Origin: Hymenolepis diminuta
Taxonomy: Eukaryota > Platyhelminthes > Cestoda > Cyclophyllidea > Hymenolepididae
DNA length: 64,000 nucleotides
NCBI GenBank assembly: GCA_900708905.1
Contig: CAADRB010000007.1
Coordinates: 2,985,212-3,049,211 of the forward strand
Direction of reading: 5' to 3'
The position numbers and the translations under genes were made by a program. Position 1 is the first letter of the stretch. Every line of letters begins with the position of its first letter. The notes beneath the pieces are model-generated. The model was not told the DNA's origin and did not search any database. It saw only the letters and a program-made list of their open reading frames with translations. Of this stretch, positions 26,185 through 37,221 are shown piece after piece.

Positions 26185-27788
26185 ATGAAGAATCGATTGT
26201 TTTGCTGGATATCACTTTTTTTGCTAAGGTTAGCAATTTCCAACGCGAAAGAGCTCACATCTTATGAACGAAGTGAGTTTTTTCGTTTATTATCCAGTCA
26301 GTTTATTATTATTTATTTCTCAGTTTTTTACACATGTTTGTCGTATCAATTTCAAATCCAATGCGGTTGATAATTTATTAAATCTCCATTTTTAAGTGTA
26401 TATTTGTATTTTGAAGCTAAGATCAACTAAATTTTTATATCATTAAGTCATTTTTTGAGAACATTTGAAATATAATAAATATGATACTATATATACACAT
26501 TTAGATTCTGAAAAAAAAACAATATTTCCGGAATACAATTTCAAATAACTACATAAACCTCTTGAAAATAGTGGTTAATTTCATTTATAACATTTATAAT
26601 TATTTGTAAACAATTACTGGATCCTTTTATATTAGGTTTCACGCCTTATGAAAAGAATCTTAGTTGCTATGTCTGTGAGCCGGCATCAATAAATTTAACA
26701 GACAGAACCTATGTACAATGGGAGATCGAAAACAAAAGGTGTGAGGAGCCAAGTGAAGACCTCATTCAAAAATGGTGAGCGATTGTTATAGTCTCATTTT
26801 TCACAAATGAGTAAATGATAATTTTATATTGAAATTAAAAAAAAAGAACAGATTTTGAATATTGTGATGAAGGAGACGAGTATCATATATTGCAAATTTG
26901 TTTAAAAATTTATTTGAAATAAGTGAAAGGGAAGATGCATTTTATACAGTATAGAGGTAAAAGACAAACAACTTTACAACGTCATGAAATTGAACTTTGA
27001 AGACATCGTGGAGATGAGGTATCGTAATTCAATATTAGTTAAGTAAGTGAAAGTGACCTTTCTGATGCCCATCAGTTTCTCCTCTCTGCTTTATTCATCC
27101 AACATCTACTTAGCTAACATGAGAGAGCAGGAATACATTTCCGAAACGGAATTATTTATTGAACCGTTTTTGCTTTAATATTACTACCCTTTGTATGCAA
27201 CTTTTCATACATTTTTATCATTTTTAGAATAAAATTATGTATCTTTTCATTTTGTTTTAGCGAGGAAACGGAAGACTTTAAACCAAGAGGTTGCGGGAAG
27301 TTGGTTACAAAATCTTATCAGCATATTAATCTTGGTGGCGAAAAAGGTAGGTTCTTATAGCTCTACAAAGTCGATTAATGTTCATTTTAATTATAAAAAA
27401 ATTGATAAATTTTAAATGAAAATTGAATCAATTTGGAGATGAGACCTAGTAAATTTAAAGTTCCCGCAATTTTCCATCTAAAAATTTTTAGAATTCCTTT
27501 TGAGGGTTAATGTGGGTAGTGTGTGGATTATTTTCCTTAGTATTCAAAATTATATTAATGTTAATCTTAAATTTAGAGGTGATACTATTTCGGAGATTCT
27601 GCGCGAGTACCGGAATGAACAAGGATGAACAGAAGTGCATTCAAACTATGTCCCAGGGGCGATGGACTGAGGTCTGCGTTTGTGGAGGTAATGCCTGCAA
27701 CGGTGTTGAAGGTCATCAAAAAATCACCGTTTTATCCATTATCTGCCTTATTCTAACATTCTTTGCACAAGTTATACTTTTTCAATGA
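26185..27788 (+). CDS. Ly6/uPAR-type three-finger protein, GPI-anchored (5 exons)
   Basis: Exons are 26,185-26,272, 26,636-26,774, 26,950-27,018, 27,261-27,346 and 27,577-27,788. All introns are GT-AG and all phases agree, giving 197 residues. The start at 26,185 is preferred over an in-frame ATG at 26,137 because it gives a clean signal peptide (MKNRLFCWISLFLL, likely cleavage after AISNA at 21). Ten cysteines follow at residues 40, 43, 65, 76, 110, 136, 148, 161, 163 and 168. The opening CYVC and closing CVCGGNACN are typical of the Ly6/CD59/uPAR fold, in which the cysteines pair into five disulfides. A hydrophobic C-terminus (about 177-196) without a cytoplasmic tail indicates GPI attachment near 169-173. 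N-glycosylation sequons lie at N37 and N49. The domain (40-169) is longer than the usual 70-100 residues, with stretched loops between cysteines 4, 5 and 6. Predicted role: a surface protein. Ligand unknown. Confidence 0.9.
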
Positions 27789-27906
27789 TATGACTAAGTA
27801 ATTTGACTTGAAATTATCAATTTTAGTGTTAATTTTAATATAATTCTACTCGGAAAATGAACATAGCCAATTATCGAGACCCGAGTTAGTAATTCATTTA
27901 ACAGAA

Positions 27907-27912
27907 AATAAA
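27907..27912 (+). terminator. Polyadenylation signal of the Ly6-type gene
   Basis: A canonical AATAAA hexamer begins 119 nt after the stop codon of the Ly6-type gene. It is the first such hexamer downstream, giving a predicted 3' UTR of about 140 nt. Confidence 0.6.
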
Positions 27913-30900
27913 GGTGTAATTGAGAAGTTGATTTTCAATGTAATTTCTTTGTATATATTATGCATATGTCGCATTATTAGATTATGTTGCATATAAGCTA
28001 ACGCCATTGTACGAAACCGCGTTTGGGATGCTTGATAACATACATAATCTCAGTTTTATAAAAGGCATCAAAAAAAACAAATTCTCTTAAAAAGTCGTAA
28101 AACAGCAATTATTTTTCTATTAAATAATAATTTTTGCTAATACGTAACGCAAACTTTTAAAATTCTTGCAAAGACTTAAATTTGTGTATTGTTCACCTGC
28201 TTTCAAAACTGCGTTAATAGAACTGTATAAGGGAGAAGTTACTGAATAATAATACATTTAATATATTTTAGTTTTCAAAGAACGCGATAAATTTCAGTAA
28301 CGGTTACTTTTAGGACTGTTTGGAATCATCGTTACAGAAATGATTTTAAAGCACACAATTTCAAAGACACTGATCCTATTTATGAATGAAGAAATGTTCA
28401 AGAATTCCTTAGCACAAGTTAGCTTTTTTATAAAATTTCTTGTGACATACAACCAGAGTTTCTTACTTCTTGCTGAGATTTCCTGGGGTATTAAACTGAA
28501 ATTTTGAATCCAGTCCTTTTAATCCCCATTCCATAGTTGTTAAAATACCTGGCACAAAAATTCCCAAAAAGAAGACATGAGAGCAACTAATATCTTCAAT
28601 AGATTAATAAAAATGTAATGATTTGATCGTGATAAAACTAAGAATAGCCAAACTATTCTGAGGTCAGCTAATTGGTCCAAAATCACCCAAGATTAATAAA
28701 AGAATTGGTAAACATTGAGGGAATATTTGTACATTAACTGAATTATCAGTGCATTCTTCCACTTAAATTTTCATATGAATATCAGTAACTTTTATGTAAA
28801 TATACGCAAGCAGAAAATTTTAGTTTGCCTTTGTGTTTGTTCTGGATTTAATGGATTAAACTACAACTTGAAGGGACTAAAGTACTGTTCTGAATGACTA
28901 CCTACTTATTAAAAATAGTAGAACATTTTGCAGAGTTCCTGTAATAAATCCTCTAACCCTTTTAGTGAAGCTGTGAATTAAAAGTAAGACTACACCATTT
29001 ATAGTGCAAAAAACACATCTATTCTTTTTGCTGTAAAAGAGGGAGAATTGGGTAATATGTAATTACTGCGTGTATGCAATAACAAATTATTACTCAATCA
29101 AATATTATAATATTTCCTCCATTTCCCATTAATATTTGCCTATGAACAACAAGAACAATACATTTGCGGCTTGCGGTGTATTGAGAACTGTAAGGACCTG
29201 ATAGAACCCAAAGAGAGGGCGTCCTTACTAGATCAACTCAGTTTCTTTTCTCGCATTACAACTATACGGAACAAATTCAAACGGTAAAGGAGAAAACCAA
29301 TTCAGAAGTTGTTAAGTTCAAATTGTGGATTTCTAGACGTCAACTCCAGAAAAAAGATTTTATCTTGCTACTGCCTTACGAAAAAAGCCTAGTCCAGTGA
29401 CTGCAGAATATATATAAGAGACATATAATAACTCGGTTTTAAACTAAGTCTTTGCAATGTTTACTTTTAGGATATTTAGCAAAAATTCTAGTTATGGGAT
29501 AAAAATGTGGCAATCATTTTTATTCTTACATCCCTATCTTGTGCGTGAAAACAAAATTGAAATTCCCTGATACGTAAAAAAATTGTCGTTAAGTGCAAGA
29601 GAAAGTTATAAATTTGAAACTCTAATATTAAATTCTCATAATAAATTCATGTATACTCGTACCATCCAGGTAGTTTCCTTACTATTGATATTAAAACGCG
29701 GAATTCACAGATTACGATTTTCGGCAGCTCTGGAAAAGTAGAGGCACAGGTTGCGCATTATCTTTTGAGATTGGTAACCTCAGAGTGTCTGCCTTCGTTT
29801 ACTATCAGGCGAATGTAAACTTGTCTGTGAAACGAGAACTTACATAACTACAGACTAACACGAACCTACACTCCTTTGAACCAATATCTGCATCTCCCAT
29901 GCAGGAACACCCCGAAATGCTCAAGTTATGAGTGCCTTATTGTCAAAGTAGCGGAAAATCACAATCTGAGTTATGTATAAATCATTCATTTCATTACTGA
30001 GATCTGCTAATTTCACAATTTGATTTCCTTTCCTTAGCAAATTTAATATTGCAAACTATAATCCCGTGTCCAGATCGTATACTTTATAATAATATTTAAT
30101 TTTATGACTTAAAATTATAATAATATTTGGTTTTTTAACGTGATTATTTGTTAATCGGCGGTAACGGGCTCGCGGCTCATCAATGCACATCTAGCGACAA
30201 ATTCAGACTTTCTCATGAGATGAACTTCATGAAATATTATGATAACTAATAAGTGCGTGCAAAAACGCGTTCTTTGGGAGCTATATTATTGAATTTTGTG
30301 CCCATGACGCGGAAGTCAAAGTGTCTGGCTTTGAAATCCGAGTTGGCATATTTGATGTCCGCTGATGAATATCTAGTGAGTGGAATGACTACTTCGCTTG
30401 ATAGGTCAGGCTAGTGGAGTGGATGAAAAATTAGAGCTTTTCACTAGGGTAGCTGATTGATTTTTATCTCTACCGAATATAAATGACGAATACTCTGGTC
30501 TTGGCTTGGGCGTTATTATATCGTTGGTTTTCGAATCTCCACTCCATATTGATAATCTAATCCTACTTGAATATACTATTTCATTGTGAGCATTTTCAAT
30601 CTTCTTGGTGGGGTGGAGGGATACTACTCTTTAAATATTAGAAGCTTTATTCACTTTCCGACAGCGCACTTATAGTATTTATATACCCGTATTAGGATAA
30701 ATAAAAGAGTTTCAAAAGAATCAACTATTCAGAATTTGAGATAATTCAAAATTGATTTATTTAGAATTGTTGGAGTGGAGAACTGAAATATTTTAACCTT
30801 TTAAAATTGGTAATGAAGAAATTACTTACGTCTAATCGGTCTAATTAAAGCAAGAAAACTGAAACCAAGTCATTCGGGACAGTCATCTGGGATGCCTTTG

Positions 30901-33900
30901 TTCTCTGCTAATGGATGAGTCCTCGCAAATATCCAAGGAACTCTAAATGGCCTACAATTAATCAATAAAGATGATTTTATAAAGGTTTTTAATAACACAG
31001 ACATACATATTTCGCTAAATTTTGTTGTCTTTGCCATTGACTTAACACAGATTCTGTAAATTGGGTGAATTAACCGTTTAATAACAATTCGATAAGCCGT
31101 GAACATTGAGGCATAAATGCACTTAAAATTCTCTGATTAGTAAACAATACGAGATAAAATCAAAAATTTGATTTACCTAATTTAAATAAAAAAGAGCACT
31201 TCTTTATTTTCTATTTCTATTTGAATGTCCACGTCCGCCTCCAACTATTGAACAGTTACATTAATTCGATATCGAATTATTCTCCCATTGGTAAAATTGC
31301 GAGTATATTTTCCTATGACTAATTTTATTATTAATAAGGCTGGCTATACTTTAATAATTTTGAAAAGTCCTCTCTCCAGAACATTAAGAACATAAATATG
31401 TTGGGAAAAGATAGTACCATTAAAGTTCGTAAAATTTGGTCCGGGAAGAAAAAACAAGTGGAAGCAAAATGCAAACGAATTTGAAATACACGGTAGTGTC
31501 AAAAGGGTTGCCTGAAAAGAATCTTTTTATCTAATGTGGGCAAATTTTTCTAAGGCACATCATATGGAAAAGGCACAAAAGACGATGATAGATACAATCA
31601 TTTTGTCACATGGCCACAAAACTTCACTAACTCCGATTTCATCAATACAACTATTTGACTATTCTAGACAATGGCCATATTAAGCTCCCAGTTCGACCTC
31701 CTCCATTAATCCACCACGCATGCAGGCATGCATGGGCCAATGTCTAACGTGACTTGTGATTTACACTTGAGATATATTAAGATAAAAAACGCCTGAATAC
31801 TTCTTTTCAAATACAATACAAAAAGAGCCATTTCTGTGATGTTTGTTTTACATTGTGTTAACAGAAAATTAATTAAAGCGTCCCTTTGGCACGCTCTGAA
31901 TCTTAAACATTATACGGAATACAAAATTCATATGAATTCGAGAAGCAGTTGAAAATAAGATGAGTGACGCTTTGTATAATACATAGGGCAAATTTACATT
32001 TACTTGTCTCTTAGGGCTATATTTTTCAAAGTCATTAATTTAATTATTCATCTATTTCATAACAAATGAACCATGAGAAGGGTGCTCAAATTACTGAGGA
32101 GTTTATTATGGAACCTGTGCTCCTGAGTCTTGGATGAGGATCCTTCAAGTTATTTAAGTACTTCTTTAAGATCCATCACAATGAGCTAGTGATTTTGCTT
32201 GTTCTATAAAGTTTAAACTTCTGAAAATTCTGTTTTACTTATTAGTCTCCCATCAGAAGGACAGCAATCTATTAATTAAATCTATGACAATATTACGTCT
32301 CATTAGGGACAATTACTTTATTAGACCATTATTGGCACGTGACTCTCGAATTACTAAATTGAAAAATTTTGATAAATACATCGAGCATTTTTAACCGCAA
32401 TACGCTAAATTTAAATGCTGTAAAAGCGAGGGGATAATTTTGACAGTCAAAGTTAAAATGTGTCAGAAGTGAACTAATTTGCATACCGCTACGGCAAAAG
32501 GAGAGATATTTTGTTTAAAGCAAGAATAAGATTATTTCAATAATCGATGCAGTTTTAATTTAACGTCGAAAATATTATTTATAATCTAATTTAAATCGAA
32601 CATTAATGAACTGTATAACCTCTTAGTAACTGAAAATAAAGTTGTATTTACACTACTTAAGTAGTATACGTCATTTCTAAGATATTTGAAGACATTTGCT
32701 TTGAGGGACTGCCCCTACGTATAGAATACCACAATGAAAAATAACCCAACAGAATGCCACTGATCTCCTATCCAGTCTAGATTATTAATCTTACAACCCT
32801 TTGAATTTTGTGCGATTACTACGACCACTTCAGATTTTCCCCGAGCATTAGAAATTGCTTCGAAAGGAGTCTCTGAATGAGAACACCTGTGCTTAAATTA
32901 AATAAACTCCCTGTCGCTGGCATACCACACAACGCGCTTCTCATACCCTTCTATATAAGTCTAGACCATCTTGATCTCTTTATTTGTCGCTGACTTCATC
33001 TTCCTCCTCTCCCTCTCTATCTTATATTTTGACTGAAATTGTACAAAAAACTTTCATTTGCACTCAGTTCTTGATGTTCTGTCTTTTGGAAGCTGTTGTT
33101 TACTTTAGTCATTAGTTGCTGTCCTAGCTCCTACAGTCGAAAAACTGTGTCCGTTAATCAGATTGTGAATAGTTGACTGATTAGTAGATTTCGGAAAGAC
33201 CATATTTGGAAATACGTAAAATTTTTCTAGTCAGATTCACAATAAAATCTAGATTAATGAGGAATTTATCGGATCAATTGTGAATCTTGTATTATACGTT
33301 AATTTCATCTTTATAATCTTATCTTTAACGAGTGGATAGTATATTTTCTTTGTAATTTTAAAGTATCAAATACACAAACAAAATTAAAGAAATATATAAT
33401 TACCTAAAAATCCACAAAGAAATCCATGTACAATAATATAATAATATAACAACTTGAGTCAGTATCAAGCCTCCCAAATTCTCCGTAATATGATTTTAAG
33501 GAACTACGATATAATTTAATAAAGAAAAAAACACTTGCTTAACTTCATTCCAGAAAGCTTTTAGGTTGGCAATTGCAAGTTGGGATTCTTACTCGGTTTA
33601 TATCATCAGTTGAAAGCTAATGAAATCTCTTAAAAACAATCACTTTAAATAGGAAAATGTTAAAGATTACTTTGCACCTTTTATGGGGCTTTCTTGCAAA
33701 ACGAGGAGGATCAAATAAAGATGTTGAGGGCAATGTCAGGGCATTATTTGATTTTCGAATTCAGTTTGCACAATGCTGGCTAAATAGGCAGTTCACGTCA
33801 CGAGATTCAACTTAATTAATCATCTCCTTGATTGAACCAAATGTTTATCTACGATTTCCAGCGCTTATTGACGTTTCCACATCGATTCAATCTCCTATAT

Positions 33901-34264
33901 TGATTCTATTATTTGCGCCTGCTCATTGCTTTATGAAATGCGAAAGAGACGTTTCTTGCCAAAACAATAGAGTCAAAATGTCATTAATTTAAATGACAAT
34001 AGATAATGGGTTAAATGACATTTGGAGTTAATCCTTGTCTCTGTTGTCAAATGGAGGAGCGTGAAAGTCTGACATTTTGATTTTGAATACTATCATACTG
34101 CTTAATCATTATACAACTAAGATATTATCTTTCAATCCAGATAAAATAATCGGTTTTCAACGAGCAAATAGGGAAAGTTATTAATATGTGTATTAATATT
34201 ATTTAAAATTGTCCAGATCATTCTATGATATCTGCTCGAACCGATTTTACTTTAAAAGTGAACA
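27913..34264. other. Intergenic stretch between the Ly6 gene and the zinc-finger array
   Basis: No supported gene. A 53-codon frame at 29,126-29,287 reads protein-like (ICGLRCIENCKDLIEP and onward) but has no convincing splice acceptor or partner exon. A palindrome-rich spot (gcatgcaggcatgcatg) lies near 31,718-31,735. The remainder is A+T-rich sequence with no repeat or RNA gene I could recognise. Confidence 0.45.
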
Positions 34265-34272
34265 TATATAAG
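34265..34272 (+). promoter_or_regulatory. Candidate TATA box of zinc-finger copy 1
   Basis: TATATAAG lies 109 nt upstream of the copy 1 start codon. Intact copy 3 has TATATAAA 77 nt before its start, while I found no equivalent in front of the copy 2 pseudogene. A+T-rich DNA makes such motifs frequent, so the support is the pairing with intact copies rather than the motif itself. Confidence 0.35.
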
Positions 34273-34373
34273 AGAATACGTTTATTCGCTTTTTGTGACA
34301 AAATTTTCACAAGAATAAAGCATTATTTTCATTGGTATTCAGTAGCTGAATAGACGTTTGAAAAGTAAGCGGT

Positions 34374-35440
34374 ATGGCAAGGTTCAAATGCGAAATCTGC
34401 AATAGAAGGTACCGTATGAAAAGTTTATATATTCTTCACATCAGATTTGAGCATCCAGGTATGATCAATGCAATAAGTTAGTGAATCTTTGGTTCTGGAT
34501 AATTTAAAAGATATTTTGGATAATTTTCTCCTCTTTTTAGAAGAAGCAAGGAAGATATGTACATCATGTGCCACGATTCATTCGTCCAATGGAAAGCTAT
34601 TTAAACATATAAGAAGTATGTTCTGCGATGCTTTTATTTATTGATTGAATAAGGAATCTCTTTCATCATTAATTCCTCTTTATTTGCAGGAGAAAATCAC
34701 CTTGAATGTAATGTGTGTGAAGGCCGTTTTGACACATTTTATCTCCTTCTGGGTCATTACATTACTCGGCATCAAGGTAAATTGTCGAACTTGTTTTATT
34801 ACACGTAGTGTAATAGCGGTTATCTTACGCGCCTACCATGCAGAAGTAACGATATCAGTGACTAACTGTTTTGAACCTAGTGATTGGAACTATACAGAAC
34901 TAGCTACCGTAGTAGTAATGGTAAATAAGTAGACTTACATTCCAATATAGTCAGTTTGCATTATCCGATAACAGACTAGGTGTCGAACTTCTTACCATGG
35001 TATTGATGGGGATTGTTATTTCAAAGACGGTTTAGACCTTTCCATTACTCCAATCTGATGTTGTTGCTAGTAACGTCAACTGATCTACAAAGTTTTTAAA
35101 TAGTCAGATGCGAAATCTGCCACATAGGATTTACGAAATTGATGTCAGGGCACTGCAGGAATAACAAATTGGTATGGAGATGAATGGCGGAGCACAAATT
35201 GTTCACTAAAATGGTTTTTCACTTCAACAGGTTACCAAGATCAGCATGAAGGTGAAGTGTATGAATGCTTTGAATGTGAAAGAATAGATCACTTTCCCGA
35301 AATAATCATTGAACACTGGTATAGAGTCCACGGAAGTGAGCGCTTTAATAAGTTGTGGTCTTATTAATTCCATCACTAAATAATTCACTTTTCTTCCATT
35401 TACAGGTTACCATATTGGAAGGTTATTTTGCCTTCGGTAA
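34374..35440 (+). CDS. Four-finger C2H2 protein, array copy 1 (5 exons)
   Basis: Exons are 34,374-34,458, 34,541-34,615, 34,690-34,776, 35,231-35,335 and 35,406-35,440. Introns are 82, 74, 454 and 70 nt, all GT-AG and all phase 1. The 128-residue product has four C2H2 fingers with ligands C6 C9 H22 H27; C35 C38 H51 H57; C60 C63 H76 H81; and C95 C98 H111 H116. All have the CX2CX12H spacing, with HX4H except finger 2 (HX5H). Each finger sits on one exon, but the last histidine of finger 2 comes from exon 3. Fingers lack the usual TGEKP linkers, and fingers 2 and 3 are nearly contiguous. Exon 5 adds a short tail, SYHIGRLFCLR. No other domain or signal peptide is present. Such fingers bind DNA, RNA or protein; which one applies here is unknown. 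I do not recognise the family. It is the first unit of a three-copy array. Confidence 0.8.
35104..35170 (+). pseudogene. Fossil finger exon inside intron 3 of copy 1
   Basis: Intron 3 of copy 1 contains a stretch reading RCEICHIGFTKLMSGHC. Its 13 bases coding for the CEIC pair (35,108-35,120) are identical and in the same reading sense as exon 1 (34,388-34,400). A potential acceptor TAG precedes it. Downstream the finger is broken: the histidine spacing is wrong, the next GT would leave phase 0 rather than phase 1, and a stop follows soon after. It is best read as a relic of an additional exon 1-like finger from the array's duplication history. Confidence 0.45.
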
Positions 35441-35457
35441 AAAAAGAGTTGTTTTAT

Positions 35458-35463
35458 TATAAA
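35458..35463 (+). terminator. Variant polyadenylation signal of copy 1
   Basis: TATAAA, a recognised variant of AATAAA, begins 18 nt after the copy 1 stop. Copy 3 has a canonical AATAAA 19 nt after its stop, and copy 2 has one at the equivalent place (38,453-38,458). The shared position suggests a very short 3' UTR as part of the ancestral gene. Confidence 0.4.
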
Positions 35464-36239
35464 ACATTTTTAAATAAGTAGTTAATATTTAAAAAAATTG
35501 CTTCTTATTTATTTTTAATATTATGGATAAGACCTGATCATGATAAATTTCCAAATAACCGCACTTAATTCTATTTTTCATGAACTATTTTCTCCCGGAT
35601 CCCTACTGATTGGCAAATCAGATTAGGTGGAAGATAAGATGATTTTGTGTATTTTTTGTAAAAAAGGAGAAAGTGTCAGAAGAAAGATTGATATGGAGTA
35701 TTTTTTATTTACAGGATCGTTATGACTTAAGATATTTGTGTTCAAAGCGTAACATGGTCAACCACTAACCCGAAAAATGGCACTTAACACCACTTGTTTT
35801 TAATAGCAGGAGTACGCATTCATATGCCTTTTTGTAATCGAGAAATTCATAAACCGGTCCTTATTTCATGGAAAGTAAAAACCGAACTAGGAAGTTTTGC
35901 TGTCTGTTATAATTAAAACATGTGTGCGCGCATGCGGTGATTTTGTGGTCTATAAACAAAGGAAAATATCACTACTTATTCTTTGTAGTAGTGTCACATT
36001 CACATCGTGACCAGATATATGAAGTTGTAAATCTTTTTAGAGTATATGGTATGTTTTAGTTCACGCAAAGAATTTACAATCGATTAAGTTTTTATTAGTT
36101 TACAGGAACCCCTAAAATGAACTCGGAATGATCTGACATATTGCGAGTAACACATTTGAGGACTTCACACTTAATTAAGCCTTGGACATCCGGCCAGTAT
36201 ACCATATCGGCTATGCCCCCAAGTACCCTTATTTTTCTC
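35464..36239. other. Spacer between array copies 1 and 2, first part
   Basis: No supported gene. A short frame at about 35,640-35,715 contains one CX2C pair (ILCIFCKKGE) but no histidine pair and does not align to any finger exon of the array, so I leave it unassigned. Confidence 0.4.
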
Positions 36240-36420
36240 TCAGAATTGTCCTAAGATCCTTCCGATTTAAAATTACAGATCGTTTCTTCCTGTTATACTT
36301 TGACTAGATAAGCTCTCTCTTGCTGACATGCAGAACCATCTTTACCTCCATTTCACCACAACCTCCGGTACCACCCCATTTTTCATGACCTTCTCTCACT
36401 GCACCAAAAACCCGTTTTAC
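36240..36420 (+). mobile_element. Short Ty3/Gypsy integrase fragment
   Basis: Two adjacent plus-strand frames together recall the stretch of Ty3/Gypsy integrases between the catalytic core and the C-terminal domain. One frame gives LRSFRFKITDRF, then after a stop ISSLLLTCRT (about 36,303-36,338). The other gives TTTSGTTPFFMTF (about 36,352-36,396), matching the family's usual pattern of an aromatic/leucine-rich LLAYR-type segment followed by STG-TPF-FG. A frameshift separates the halves. The match is by eye and short, so it is less secure than the 16 kb relic. It lies in the spacer between zinc-finger copies 1 and 2. Confidence 0.45.
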
Positions 36421-37221
36421 AAAATTGATAAAAATCAGAGTGATAGATCTTTTAGAATAGTTAGGGGTCAAAAAGAGATGCATAATAGCAAAACCTTAGG
36501 AAAGGCAATAATAACCTTACTGAACCGAATTCGACTAAGTATATCAGTAGTACTTTTTCAACCTATTTATCAAATTACCCAAAATGAATGCTCTAATTAC
36601 TAAAAAGACTGCTGAATTTATATTGTAGTAAGCAAACTTTCTATGCATGCAAACCTACCTTTATCGAACCTCCTCAACTCTTTGATGACTCTTAAAATTA
36701 CGGTCTCCTTTCAACCGTACTGCGAAACCCGATAAAGTACATTTATTTGATAGCATTCTGTGTCAATTACCACGGTTTAAATGGACAAATGGGACATAAT
36801 AAAAGGTAAGAGGAGACAATCCTACTCGATTCAAAACATTTGAAAGGGAATTTTTTCGGTAGCCAGACACAGAGGACACTCTCTAGTAAAGAATGATTTT
36901 AAGGCCATTTGTAAGCTATGCATTTTATTGTCAAATTCGTATCCCCAATACGGTATTTAAATGAGTGGCCATATTAAAATAAATACCTGAACGTACCTTA
37001 TTACATATTCTTATAGTAGAAAGAAATTTCCATTAAGAGGTCCTGAAAACTTGCTTAAATTTCCATAAACCTTACCTGTTTTTTTTTCGGTTATCACTCT
37101 AAACTTAATTAATTAAATTTTTGAGTCAAATTTATTCACATTTGAAAAAAAACTGTTATCAAAATGCGATTTGAATTCTACTTCTACCAGATTTCTGAAC
37201 AGACTTTTGACAATAGAATGG

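Noticed and set aside
29126..29287. 53-codon protein-like frame with CGLRCIENC
   Set aside because: Three cysteines and good residue composition are suggestive, but there is no clear acceptor, start or neighbouring exon.
30510..30540. ttcgaatct resembling a tRNA B box
   Set aside because: No A box at the right distance and no cloverleaf could be drawn.
35636..35715. Possible extra finger exon downstream of copy 1 (ILCIFCKKGE)
   Set aside because: It has one CX2C pair only, no histidine pair at CX12H spacing, and no alignment with any array exon.
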